From the NCBI GenBank assembly GCA_025058835.1, contig JANXEI010000002.1, positions 186,001 to 250,000 on the forward strand: a stretch of DNA of 64,000 nucleotides, written 5' to 3'. Position numbers and translations under genes: made by a program. The DNA is from Acidilobaceae archaeon. Its GTDB lineage: Archaea > Thermoproteota > Thermoprotei_A > Sulfolobales > Acidilobaceae. Position 1 is the stretch's first letter; each line of letters starts with the position of its first letter. The notes beneath the pieces were generated by a model. It was given only the letters and a program-made list of their open reading frames with translations, was not told where the DNA came from and searched no databases. Below are positions 34,132 to 41,233 of the stretch, one piece after another.

Positions 34132-34614
34132 TTAAAAAGAGAAAACTATTTTCACCAGATCCCCTTCCATGCTGATGGAAGCGCCGAACTTCCTTGCTAT
34201 CCTTATGGCAGGGACGTTGTCTGGGTCTGTGTAGGCAACGAACCTCCTCACCCCATGGCTCCTGCAGAGCTCGAGCATCCCCTTTGCCATGGCGGTCCCC
34301 AGCCCCCTCCCCCTGAGCTCCCTGGCAACGACCACCCCCACCTCCACCGCGTCCTCCCCTATGGGCACCGCCTCCCCAGCGCCGACCACCTTCCCCTCAA
34401 GCTCAGCGATGGACACGAAAGCGCCGGCCCTCCTGAGGCCCTCCACGTAGGCCCTGAAGTCTCCCACAAACCCGTGGAACCTCCTGAGCAAGCTCTCTGC
34501 ATCGAGGGACTCGTAGAAGGGGAGCAGGCGCTCCAGATCTTCTGCGCAAGCCCCCCTTATGGTGACTTCGCCGAGGGAGCCCATGAAAACGCCGCAGGAG
34601 GGGAGCTCTCTCAT
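34132..34614 (-). CDS. GNAT family N-acetyltransferase
   Basis: 160 residues. The acetyl-CoA loop is VVARELRGRGLGTAMAKGML near residue 95 (R-G-x-G-L-G), followed by VRRFVAYTDPDNVPAIRIARKFG, the usual end of the GNAT fold. Substrate unknown. ATG 34614 overlaps the TGA of the very small upstream frame at 34611-34697. Confidence 0.85.
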   Translation of the reverse strand: MRELPSCGVFMGSLGEVTIRGACAEDLERLLPFYESLDAESLLRRFHGFVGDFRAYVEGLRRAGAFVSIAELEGKVVGAGEAVPIGEDAVEVGVVVARELRGRGLGTAMAKGMLELCRSHGVRRFVAYTDPDNVPAIRIARKFGASISMEGDLVKIVFSF

Positions 34615-34697
34615 GAGGACTCTTCTTGCCTCTCAGGCATGCAGCAGTCGCAGGCGTGGCCCCTGAAGACCTCCCTGATCCTCAGCCTTCTCTTCAC
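34611..34697 (-). CDS. Possible 28-residue cysteine-containing peptide
   Basis: GTG 34697 begins two bases after the flavoprotein gene and its TGA overlaps the GNAT start by four bases (ATGA), so it fills the gap of the operon exactly. The sequence is VKRRLRIREVFRGHACDC followed by CMPERQEESS. A HACDCC motif could bind metal. It may be a real microprotein or only a coupling leader. Confidence 0.35.
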   Translation of the reverse strand: MKRRLRIREVFRGHACDCCMPERQEESS

Positions 34698-34698
34698 T

Positions 34699-35739
34699 TT
34701 ATAGACCACCTGTCAGATATTGGTGTATCTTCACCGCTGCATCTATGCCGGACTTGTAGGCAGGCCCTATTAGGCTGGGCCCTGTCTTCACGTCTCCCGC
34801 AGCGAAGACCCCCCTCCTGGTCGTCATGAAGTTCTCGTCAACCTTTATGGTACCGTCAGGGTTCAGCTCTATGCCGTAAGCCCCCTTCTCGAAGGGAGGG
34901 GTGGGGAGCTCCCCTATGGCCTTGAACACCACATCTGCTCCCAGGTCGAACTCGGAGCCCTCTATTGGCACAGGCCTAGGCCTCTTCTCCCCGGGAGCGC
35001 TCTCCAGCCTCATCTTCACAAGCCTCACGTACCTCTTGCCCCCCTCCTCGTATATCTTCACGGGCTGGGTGAGCTCCATGATCTCCACGCCCATCTTCTC
35101 TAGCTGCTCGAACTCAGATGGCCTCATGGGCGCAAGGTCCCTCGTCCTCCTGTAGCTGAGCACCACCCTCTTCACGCCCCCCTTGATCTCCGGGTAGGTG
35201 AGGAGGAGGGTAGCTACGTCTACTGCAGTCAGCCCGGCGCCCACTATGAGGGCCGTGCCAGAAGGCTTGTACACGTGGTTCCACGACAGGTAGCCGTAGC
35301 GGGCCATGTGGACTTCCACTATCCACTCTGCCGCCGGGAGCACCCAGGGGAGGTGTTCTCCCTCCACCCCCAGCTCCCTTGTCTTCCAGGTCCCTGTAGC
35401 TATTAGCACAGCATCAGAAGAGGCCATGAGCTCGTCCAACTTGACGTCCTTCCCTACTTTGACGTTGAAGAGGAACCTCACCCCAGCCCTCATCAACTCC
35501 TTTACGGACTCCCTTATCCTGTCCTTTGGCAGCCTGTCGTCGGGGATGCCGAACATCATCATCCCGCCTGCCTCTGGCATCATGTCGTAGATCACCACCT
35601 CATGGCCGTAGCACCTCAACACGCCGGCAGCTGCAAGGCCTGCAGGGCCAGCCCCTACTATGACAACCCTCTTCCCCGTGCCCTTCGGCACCTCCTTACA
35701 GCGCAGGAACTTCACCCTTAGTCCCCCCTTAACAATCAT
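34699..35739 (-). CDS. GltD-like FAD/NAD(P)-dependent oxidoreductase
   Basis: 346 residues related to the small subunit of glutamate synthase and to NfnB-type flavoproteins. FAD site VVIVGAGPAGLAAAGVL near residue 24, GGMMMFGIPDDRLPKD near 58, NAD(P) site ALIVGAGLTAVDVAT near 173 and GVFAAGDVKTGPSLIG near 310. The N-terminal Fe-S domain of GltD is missing, so it is a short stand-alone form. Partner unknown. Confidence 0.85.
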   Translation of the reverse strand: MIVKGGLRVKFLRCKEVPKGTGKRVVIVGAGPAGLAAAGVLRCYGHEVVIYDMMPEAGGMMMFGIPDDRLPKDRIRESVKELMRAGVRFLFNVKVGKDVKLDELMASSDAVLIATGTWKTRELGVEGEHLPWVLPAAEWIVEVHMARYGYLSWNHVYKPSGTALIVGAGLTAVDVATLLLTYPEIKGGVKRVVLSYRRTRDLAPMRPSEFEQLEKMGVEIMELTQPVKIYEEGGKRYVRLVKMRLESAPGEKRPRPVPIEGSEFDLGADVVFKAIGELPTPPFEKGAYGIELNPDGTIKVDENFMTTRRGVFAAGDVKTGPSLIGPAYKSGIDAAVKIHQYLTGGL

Positions 35740-35749
35740 GTTAACTCTA

Positions 35750-36568
35750 TTATAGCTTAGCGCTGAGGGCCAGCCTCCTCCTCTCCCCCTCGCCGGCCGG
35801 CTTCCTGAACACGAAGAGCTTCTCGTGGTATATGAGCAGGAAGTCCCTCCTCGCCCTCTCCCAGAACGCCTTCGTGGCCCTCATGTTGTGCTGGACCTTG
35901 ATCACCTCCTCCCTCAGCAGGAAGCCCTCGGAGAGGAAGGCCTTGAGCACGTGGTAGGAGAGGGGGACGTAGTGCTTCCTCACCCTCGTGTCCCCTACCA
36001 GCAGGGCAGCGTGCTTCCCAGGCCTCAGGACCCTGTAGATCTCCCTAGCTACTTCCCTCACCATGCTAACGTACTCCTCAAGGCTCCTAGCGCACGAGAG
36101 GTCTCCCTCCTTGCACTGGCGGCCGTACTTTATGATCCTCCAGTAGGGCGGGTGGGCAGCCACGAGGTCCACCGAGGAGCTCTCCAAGCTTAGCTTCCTC
36201 GCGTCCCCCAGCTCAGCCCTGCTCCAGGAGGAGAGGACGCCCCTCGCCTCCTCTCCCCCTAGCTCTGCAGCCCTCTCCAGCTCCTCTAGCCTGCTCGAGG
36301 CTAGCTTCACCGCCTCCTCAGAGATGTCCAGACAAATGCAGTTCCTCCCCAGCAGCCTGGCCTCTATGCATGTGGTACCGGAGCCGCACATGGGATCTAG
36401 CACCAGCTCCCCCGGGGAGGTGTACATGGAGATCAGGGCCCTAGGGATCTGGGGCGCCCAGTTGCCGCGGTAGTCCCCCCTATGCGTTGCCCACCTCCCG
36501 CGGCGCGGGAAGCTCCAGACGGTGGTGTGGACGGGCGGTAGCTCCTTAGGCGTGGGGGAGAGCCTCAC
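35750..36568 (-). CDS. DNA methyltransferase (N4-cytosine/N6-adenine type)
   Basis: 272 residues from GTG 36568. Catalytic motif IV AAHPPYWRIIKY near residue 140 (like SPPYW of N4-cytosine enzymes), SAM motif I VLDPMCGSGTTCIEARLLG near 65, in beta-class order except that motif I precedes IV. No restriction endonuclease gene lies next to it, so it may be an orphan DNA (or RNA) modification enzyme. The frame is open upstream to 36682, but that part is CRISPR repeat and spacer. Its start is 15 bases from a degenerate repeat. Confidence 0.8.
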   Translation of the reverse strand: MRLSPTPKELPPVHTTVWSFPRRGRWATHRGDYRGNWAPQIPRALISMYTSPGELVLDPMCGSGTTCIEARLLGRNCICLDISEEAVKLASSRLEELERAAELGGEEARGVLSSWSRAELGDARKLSLESSSVDLVAAHPPYWRIIKYGRQCKEGDLSCARSLEEYVSMVREVAREIYRVLRPGKHAALLVGDTRVRKHYVPLSYHVLKAFLSEGFLLREEVIKVQHNMRATKAFWERARRDFLLIYHEKLFVFRKPAGEGERRRLALSAKL

Positions 36569-36582
36569 TATTCCGACCCCGC

Positions 36583-36605
36583 CTTTCAATCTATTCGTGA
36601 TAATA
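36583..36605 (-). repeat. Degenerate CRISPR repeat abutting the array end
   Basis: CTTTCAATCTATTCGTGATA then ATA resembles the array repeat (CTTTCAA, then matching TC, AT, CG, GAT, AT with one gap). It joins repeat 1 with no spacer. It looks like a decayed terminal repeat, or the end of a different repeat family. Confidence 0.4.
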
Positions 36606-37233
36606 TTTTCAACTCCATGCGATGGATTCCTAGAGGGCTGAGGCTTAGCATCCCCTGCCTGGGCCGCCTCTTTCAACTCCATGCGACGGATTCTACCTTA
36701 GCTATCACATGCGATAGTCCGCCTATGTCTTCGTCTTTCAACTCCATGCGATGGATTCAGGGGTGAGCAGGGAAGGCCTCCACTTTTCTTCTAAAGTGGA
36801 GCAAGGGAGGTGGTGGTACATGAAGCTCAGGGAGTATAAGGCCCTGAATCTTACGAGGCTCTCCCAGCTTCGCAGAAAACTGTTGCAAAAGTACGGCCAT
36901 GAGGCCAAGGAGGTGGTGGATAGGCTGATCGTCAAAACCCACGACCTCAACGTCCACAATCTCGCTCAATATCTAACATCCCTCCTTTTGCTTGCTCGCC
37001 AGTACCCTGAACTCAATGCGCTGCTACCTAGTCCTAGCGACGTCGACGAGATGCTGAGGGAGGGGGAGAAGGGGGGTTAGCATGGCCAAGTGGGGCAAGA
37101 GGGGGGAGCCCATAGCCATCCGGCTGCCGGCCAAGGTCCTCAGCCGGGTGGACGAGCTGGTCCAGGCCGGTAAGTTTAGGAGTAGGACTCATGCGATCGA
37201 GGATGCCGTCTTTCAACTCCATGCGACGGATTC
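36606..37233 (-). CRISPR. Orphan CRISPR with four repeats and a 451-base insert
   Basis: Repeats of 24 bases (CTTTCAACTCCATGCGA, then Y, then GGATTC) lie at 36606-36629, 36670-36693, 36735-36758 and 37210-37233. Spacers 36630-36669 (40 bases) and 36694-36734 (41 bases) are of normal size; the third interval, 36759-37209, is 451 bases. Read on the minus strand the repeat ends in GTTGAAAG, like the 5' handle of type I-A crRNAs. The T/C variation keeps the CCAT/ATGG stem only in minus-strand RNA (G-U pair). Repeat 1 has its last handle base changed, as expected at the trailer end. No cas genes are in the window. Confidence 0.8.
36820..37080 (+). CDS. Small protein of unknown function inside the CRISPR insert
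   Basis: 86 residues from ATG 36820, which has a strong GGGAGGTGG site eight bases upstream. An in-frame ATG at 36751 lies inside repeat 3 and would add 23 residues. The product is mostly helical (LSQLRRKLLQKYGHEAKEVV, LAQYLTSLLLLARQYPELNA) with an acidic end. I do not recognise it. It is one base from the ribbon-helix-helix gene, forming a two-gene cassette such as those found in archaeal plasmids and viruses. Confidence 0.6.
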   Translation: MKLREYKALNLTRLSQLRRKLLQKYGHEAKEVVDRLIVKTHDLNVHNLAQYLTSLLLLARQYPELNALLPSPSDVDEMLREGEKGG

Positions 37234-37297
37234 TGCACCCATGCGCCCTCATCATTTCTCGGGCATTCTCCACTCTACTTACATCGCCAGAGCTTAA
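37082..37297 (+). CDS. Ribbon-helix-helix protein, 3' end replaced by CRISPR repeat
   Basis: 71 residues. EPIAIRLPAKVLSRVDELVQ and GKFRSRTHAIEDAV are the strand, helix 1 and helix 2 of a CopG/MetJ-type DNA-binding domain. From VFQLHATDS on, the protein is encoded by repeat 4 (37210-37233) and then by leader DNA, so the last ~27 residues are not its native C-terminus. Helix 2 is nearly complete, so DNA binding may survive. Such proteins are the commonest regulators of archaeal viruses. Confidence 0.65.
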   Translation: MAKWGKRGEPIAIRLPAKVLSRVDELVQAGKFRSRTHAIEDAVFQLHATDSAPMRPHHFSGILHSTYIARA

Positions 37298-37330
37298 ATA
37301 TTGCGCGTAATTTTTGCAAGCTTGCAGCCC
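37234..37330 (-). promoter_or_regulatory. Putative CRISPR leader with TATA box
   Basis: On the minus strand TATTTAAGCT (37291-37300) is a good TATA box, which would start transcription near 37268 and run into repeat 4. The DNA beyond is AT-rich (GCAAAAATTACGCGCAATAT), as in leaders. This places the giant spacer at the leader-proximal, that is newest, position. No other gene is evident between 37298 and 37472. Confidence 0.5.
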
Positions 37331-37472
37331 ATGGCCATGGCTGATGGATCTGGGCTAGATCTCGAGCCGATGGACTTTCCCTGCAAAAGCCGGGAAAGGA
37401 ATATTTATGGCTATAAACATAACAGCCCGGGCTCCATCAGCCCATATGAGAGCACTGAAGCGAAAAGCTTAA

Positions 37473-38738
37473 ATGTATCCCGGAGTTTTCAGGGAAACAG
37501 GGGGCAGCCTGAGGGCAGCCAGAGGGCCGGGCTTTGCAGTAGAGCTCTCCGACAGCCTCTTCCCCCCGCACTTCGAGGGGAACGCCTTCAAGGTCCCGAG
37601 GGCGCTCCTCGAGGCGGACATGCTCTACGGCCTCGCTGGGGACTCCCTGGCTGGCGTGTTCCTAGCTCCCCTCGAGGAGGTCTCGCCCGAGCTCGAGGGG
37701 CTCGTGAGCTCTTACAGGGCGGCAGTCGTTGCCGAGGAGAGGGCTGCAGCGAGGGAGGTCCTGGGGCCCCTGGAGGAGCTGGTGGAGGTAGAGCAGGAGC
37801 TGTACGTAGCTGCCAGGATGGCTAGGCTCTGGGAGCACTTCGGGCCCCTCTACTCCAGGGCCCTCTCCTCCACTGGCAAAGAGGGGCTCTCATATGCAAG
37901 GTCGCTCTCCGGGAGGGAGAGGCCCCTCGCCCCCCTGTCCCTCCCGGAGCCCTCTGAGAGGGGCATGGAGGAGCTCCTCTCCCTCCTCGGCCCGCTAGCT
38001 AGGGCGGAGCTGGTCGGCAGGGTGAGCCTCTACTCTGATCCTATGACTTCTGTGAGGAGGGAGCTGGGGGAGGCAGAGTGCGAGAGGTCCCGCTTCTTCT
38101 ACTCAGCCACTGTCTGCAGGGGGAGCAGGGGGGCGCTGGTGGTGAAGGACTACTCTGCCTCTGCCTACAAGTGGTTCCTGGTCCTCCTCCCCTCTGCCCT
38201 TGCCTCCCCCTACAGGACAGATCACAGGGAGAGGGCCGCGGCTGAGCTGGCCTACTCCAGGGCGCTCCGCAAGGTAGTGAGGACGCCGGAGTTCTACGAG
38301 CTAGTGGCGCGGAAGGGGAGCGTGGTGGCTGTGAGGGAGTTCGTGGAGGGGAGCCCCGTGCTGACCGATCCCAGGCCCTCCCTCTGGAGGGCCGCAGGGG
38401 AAGCCCTAGCTAGGGTTCACGAGGAGGGCTACAGCCTCGGCGACGCCAACCCGGGGAACTTCGTGGTAGGGGACGAGGTGGCGGTGGTGGACCTGGAGCA
38501 GGCCAGGAGGGCTAGCGAGAAGGACAAGGCCTGGGATCTCGCCACAGCTATAGTCTACTCCCAGCTCATGGGAGTGAGCTGTAGGCTCGTGGGGGAGATG
38601 GTGAGATCTTACGTGGAGAGCTCTCCCAGTTCCCCCCTGGCGCAGGGGTTGAGGGAGCATGACCTCTTAGACCCGTGCTCTTTCCCGCTCAAGATAGCTG
38701 AGGTCCTGGGGCTCTTGAGAAGAGTTGGGCTAATCTGA
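37473..38738 (+). CDS. Kinase-like protein with an unknown N-terminal domain
   Basis: 421 residues. The C-terminal part has ARVHEEGYSLGDANPGNFVV near residue 310 (like the catalytic loop H-x-D-x-x-x-x-N of Bud32, RIO and lipopolysaccharide kinases, with G-D-A-N-P-G-N) and VAVVDLEQA near 334 in place of DFG. VVKDYSASAYKW near 226 may hold the ATP lysine. The first ~200 residues are helical and unfamiliar. ATG 37473 is the only early start; TATA-like CTATAAAC lies at 37411. The 3' end overlaps the MGMT gene by 50 bases, convergently. Confidence 0.6.
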   Translation: MYPGVFRETGGSLRAARGPGFAVELSDSLFPPHFEGNAFKVPRALLEADMLYGLAGDSLAGVFLAPLEEVSPELEGLVSSYRAAVVAEERAAAREVLGPLEELVEVEQELYVAARMARLWEHFGPLYSRALSSTGKEGLSYARSLSGRERPLAPLSLPEPSERGMEELLSLLGPLARAELVGRVSLYSDPMTSVRRELGEAECERSRFFYSATVCRGSRGALVVKDYSASAYKWFLVLLPSALASPYRTDHRERAAAELAYSRALRKVVRTPEFYELVARKGSVVAVREFVEGSPVLTDPRPSLWRAAGEALARVHEEGYSLGDANPGNFVVGDEVAVVDLEQARRASEKDKAWDLATAIVYSQLMGVSCRLVGEMVRSYVESSPSSPLAQGLREHDLLDPCSFPLKIAEVLGLLRRVGLI

Positions 38739-38994
38739 CGAAGCGTTCCTCGGGCACCCTGTCTCCGTCGAGGGCCCCCTCTAGGGAGAGGAGCTTCTTC
38801 TTCATCTCCTGCCCCAGCACATAGCCTCCTAGCCCTCCGCCCTCCCTCACCACCCTGTGGCAGGGCACAATGATAGGCTGAGGGTTCTTCGAGAGGAGCC
38901 TCCCCACGGCCCTCGGGCTAATCCCCAAGACCCTCGAGAGCTCCCCGTAGCTGGTGACCTTGCCAGCCGGGACGAGATGGAGGAGGAGGGTCAA
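38689..38994 (-). CDS. ogt: O6-alkylguanine-DNA alkyltransferase (MGMT) or alkyltransferase-like protein
   Basis: 101 residues comprising the C-terminal domain only. IIVPCHRVVREGGGLGGY near residue 40 contains the alkyl-acceptor cysteine (PCHRV), and SRAVGRLLS-like helix (ISPRAVGRLLSKNP) is the DNA-binding helix. Archaeal MGMTs are usually about 150-170 residues; here the N-terminal domain is missing. The frame is open upstream (RIRRAREEDYLEAL fits the family) but holds no ATG, GTG or TTG before TTG 38994, so the true start is unclear. Confidence 0.8.
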   Translation of the reverse strand: MTLLLHLVPAGKVTSYGELSRVLGISPRAVGRLLSKNPQPIIVPCHRVVREGGGLGGYVLGQEMKKKLLSLEGALDGDRVPEERFVRLAQLFSRAPGPQLS

Positions 38995-39041
38995 GGCCTC
39001 TAGGTAGTCCTCCTCCCTTGCCCTCCTAATCCTCTCCCCCT

Positions 39042-39335
39042 CTACGACGAGGATGGCCTCTCCCTCTGGACCTGCGACCTCACTACCTGGAGCTTCTTGT
39101 CGCTCACCCTCACGCCGTGCTTCCCTGATGCTTCCAACACTCTGTTCAAGTACTCCTCAAGGGTGAGGGACTCCCTCACTGTGCCTAGATCCACCACTAT
39201 GACCTTCCCGCTCGTGGGGTCGTAGAGCCTCACTACCTCCTTCTCCCTTCCGCCCTCCCTGCTCCTGTACACGTCCACCTGCCTGAGCCCCAGGGTTTCC
39301 ACCAGGGCCTTGTACTTGTTGAGCCCCTTTACCAT
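39042..39335 (-). CDS. Protein of unknown function
   Basis: 97 residues, basic. VVRLYDPTSGKVIVVDLGTV is a beta hairpin; the rest is helical (LTLEEYLNRVLEASGKHG). It overlaps nothing and starts from a region divergent to the winged-helix gene at 39433. No motif recognised. Confidence 0.5.
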   Translation of the reverse strand: MVKGLNKYKALVETLGLRQVDVYRSREGGREKEVVRLYDPTSGKVIVVDLGTVRESLTLEEYLNRVLEASGKHGVRVSDKKLQVVRSQVQRERPSSS

Positions 39336-39432
39336 GACGATCCTACGGGGAGGAGGGCAGCTAGACCTTTATGCGTTTAGATCCGAACATCCCTCCCCCT
39401 CCCCTATCCCCAGCGTCCCTGTGGGAAGAGGG

Positions 39433-39633
39433 ATGAAGGTGAAGGTGAGCCTGGAGGAGATAGCGGACAGGCTGCAGGCAGCGGGCGTTAACTATGTAAC
39501 TCCCAAGAGGGTGAGCAGCATGCTCGGCATCTCTACCAGGAGCGCTGGGAAGATCCTGGCAAGGCTGGAGGAGAGGGGAGCTCTGAGGAGGTACTCCAAC
39601 AGGGCCTACAGGATAGTTCGGGGCAGGGTGTAA
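39433..39633 (+). CDS. Small winged-helix DNA-binding protein
   Basis: 66 residues. VTPKRVSSMLGISTRSAGKI is a clear helix-turn-helix, followed by LARLEERGALRRYSNRAYRI, the wing. ATG 39433 has GGAAGAGGG upstream and a TATA-like CTTTATG about 65 bases before. The longer frame to 39310 is unlikely. Resembles short crenarchaeal chromatin or regulator proteins. Confidence 0.65.
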   Translation: MKVKVSLEEIADRLQAAGVNYVTPKRVSSMLGISTRSAGKILARLEERGALRRYSNRAYRIVRGRV

Positions 39634-39666
39634 GGGGCTAAGGGGGATTGTCCCTGGCTGTGAGCT

Positions 39667-41007
39667 CTACTCCCTCCCTACCTCTCTTATGGTCTTGACG
39701 ACTATCTCCAGCCCAGTGAACAGGAGCTCCTCCTCTATCGTGAGGGGAGGCGCTATCCTGACTGTGGACATGCCAGCGCCAATAGGCAGGACGCCTCTCC
39801 TGAAGGACTCCATGAGCACAGCCTCGAGCTCTTTCCTTGCAGGCTCCTTCGTCCTCCTGTTCTTGACCAACTCCACGCCTATCATGAAGCCCTTCCCCCT
39901 AACCTCCCCTACCATTTCTACATCGCTCAGCTCCCTCTCAAGGTAATCTATTGCCTCCTTGCCCAGCTTGTAGGCCCTCTCCACGTAGCCCTCGCTGAGC
40001 ACCTGCACCGAGGCCTTGAAGGCTGCCAGGGCCACTGGGTTCCCTCCGAACGTGTTCGCGTGCGCTCCCTTGGGGAGAGACATAACCTCAGCCCTCCCAA
40101 CGATGGCCCCTGCCGGTAGGCCAGCAGAGATCCCCTTCGCAAGAGCCACAACGTCGGGAGAGATGCCCCAGTGCTCAGAGGCGAACCATTTGCCCGTCCT
40201 ACCGAAGCCGGACTGTACCTCATCAGTCACGAGCAAGATCCCATGCTTCCTGGCCAGCCTCTCCAGCCCTGGCAGGAAGTTGTCCGGAGGGACTACGTAG
40301 CCTCCCTCCCCCAGGATGGGCTCGATGAATATGCCAGAGACCTCGCTGGGGTCCACCAGCCTGGCAAAGACCCAGTCCTCCATGTAACTGAGGGCCATCT
40401 CTGCGCACTCCTCTGGGCTGGAGGCCTTGAAGGGGCAGCGGTACGGGTAGGGGTAGGGCACGTGTATTATGCCTGGCACGAGGGGGCTGAAGTACTTCTT
40501 GTGGACGGTCTTGCTTGCAGAGAGGCTCATGGAGCCATAGGTCCTCCCGTGGAAGGAGCCAATGAAGGAGATCACGTACGGCCTTGTGCCCTTGAAGTAG
40601 CCCCTCACCACCTTCAGGGCTGCCTCGTTGCTCTCCGTTCCGCTGTTGGTGTAGAAGACTTTCCCGTCCTTTACAGGCACTATTCTGGTCAAGATCTCCG
40701 CTGCCTCTACGGCGAGCTCGTAATAGAAGTCGGTGAGGGAGTAGTGGAGGAACTTCTCCGCCTGGGCCTTTATCGCCTCCACCACCTTTGGGTGGGAGTG
40801 GCCTACGTTCGTCACAGCAATGCCCGAGTTGAAGTCTATGTAGAAGTTCCCATCCACGTCCTCCAGGACAGCGTTGTAGCCTCTTTTCACGACAAGAGGA
40901 TACCATCGGGCAAATGACTGCATGAGGAGCTTCTCGTCCTTTTCCACTATCTCCCTTGCCCTAGGACCGGGGGGCGTGACCTTTATGAGAGGAGCCTTCA
41001 TTCCCAT
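39667..41007 (-). CDS. Class III PLP aminotransferase (GABA/ornithine type)
   Basis: 446 residues. YIDFNSGIAVTNVGHSHPKV near residue 70, the PLP-phosphate region YTNSGTESNEAALKVVRGY near 120, LVTDEVQSGFGRTGKWFASE near 260 and the PLP lysine in VALAKGISAGLPAGAIVGR near 290. Archaeal relatives include 4-aminobutyrate, ornithine and broad amino-acid aminotransferases or racemases; the specificity cannot be read here. Confidence 0.88.
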   Translation of the reverse strand: MGMKAPLIKVTPPGPRAREIVEKDEKLLMQSFARWYPLVVKRGYNAVLEDVDGNFYIDFNSGIAVTNVGHSHPKVVEAIKAQAEKFLHYSLTDFYYELAVEAAEILTRIVPVKDGKVFYTNSGTESNEAALKVVRGYFKGTRPYVISFIGSFHGRTYGSMSLSASKTVHKKYFSPLVPGIIHVPYPYPYRCPFKASSPEECAEMALSYMEDWVFARLVDPSEVSGIFIEPILGEGGYVVPPDNFLPGLERLARKHGILLVTDEVQSGFGRTGKWFASEHWGISPDVVALAKGISAGLPAGAIVGRAEVMSLPKGAHANTFGGNPVALAAFKASVQVLSEGYVERAYKLGKEAIDYLERELSDVEMVGEVRGKGFMIGVELVKNRRTKEPARKELEAVLMESFRRGVLPIGAGMSTVRIAPPLTIEEELLFTGLEIVVKTIREVGRE

Positions 41008-41074
41008 CTACCCAGTGGCTATTAGCTGGGGGGAACTAAAATAATAGGACCGTAGCTAGTCTCGCGGGAAGACC

Positions 41075-41233
41075 ATGGAGATGGAGATAGTTGAGGAGTA
41101 CGTTCAGCACGACACGAAGAGGTTCAAGGTGAGGGTGAAGGGAACGAAAGTGATCATTAACGTCTCAGCCGAGGACGCAAAGGAGGCGCTGGAGAAGGCC
41201 AGGGCAATATGGGCTAAGCTGTCTCAACCCTAA
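41075..41233 (+). CDS. 52-residue protein of unknown function
   Basis: Reads MEMEIVEEYVQHDTKRFKVR, VKGTKVIINVSAEDAKEALE, KARAIWAKLSQP from ATG 41075 with CGCGGGAAG upstream. Two beta strands and a charged helix; no cysteines. Codon use matches the neighbours and the gene has an AT-rich promoter region (AAAATAATAGG). It converges with the MoaD-MoaE gene and overlaps it by 20 bases. Confidence 0.6.
   Translation: MEMEIVEEYVQHDTKRFKVRVKGTKVIINVSAEDAKEALEKARAIWAKLSQP

Noticed and set aside
35729-35744. TTAAC-N6-GTTAA around the start codon of the GltD-like gene, similar to the Suf-type palindrome
   Set aside because: The arm spacing is six bases, not three, and the start codon lies inside it, so it is not the same element.
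37301-37825. Reading frame of 174 codons across the CRISPR leader and the kinase-like gene
   Set aside because: It overlaps the kinase-like gene in another frame, is rich in Gly/Arg/Pro as expected of an out-of-frame GC-rich reading, and has no family features.
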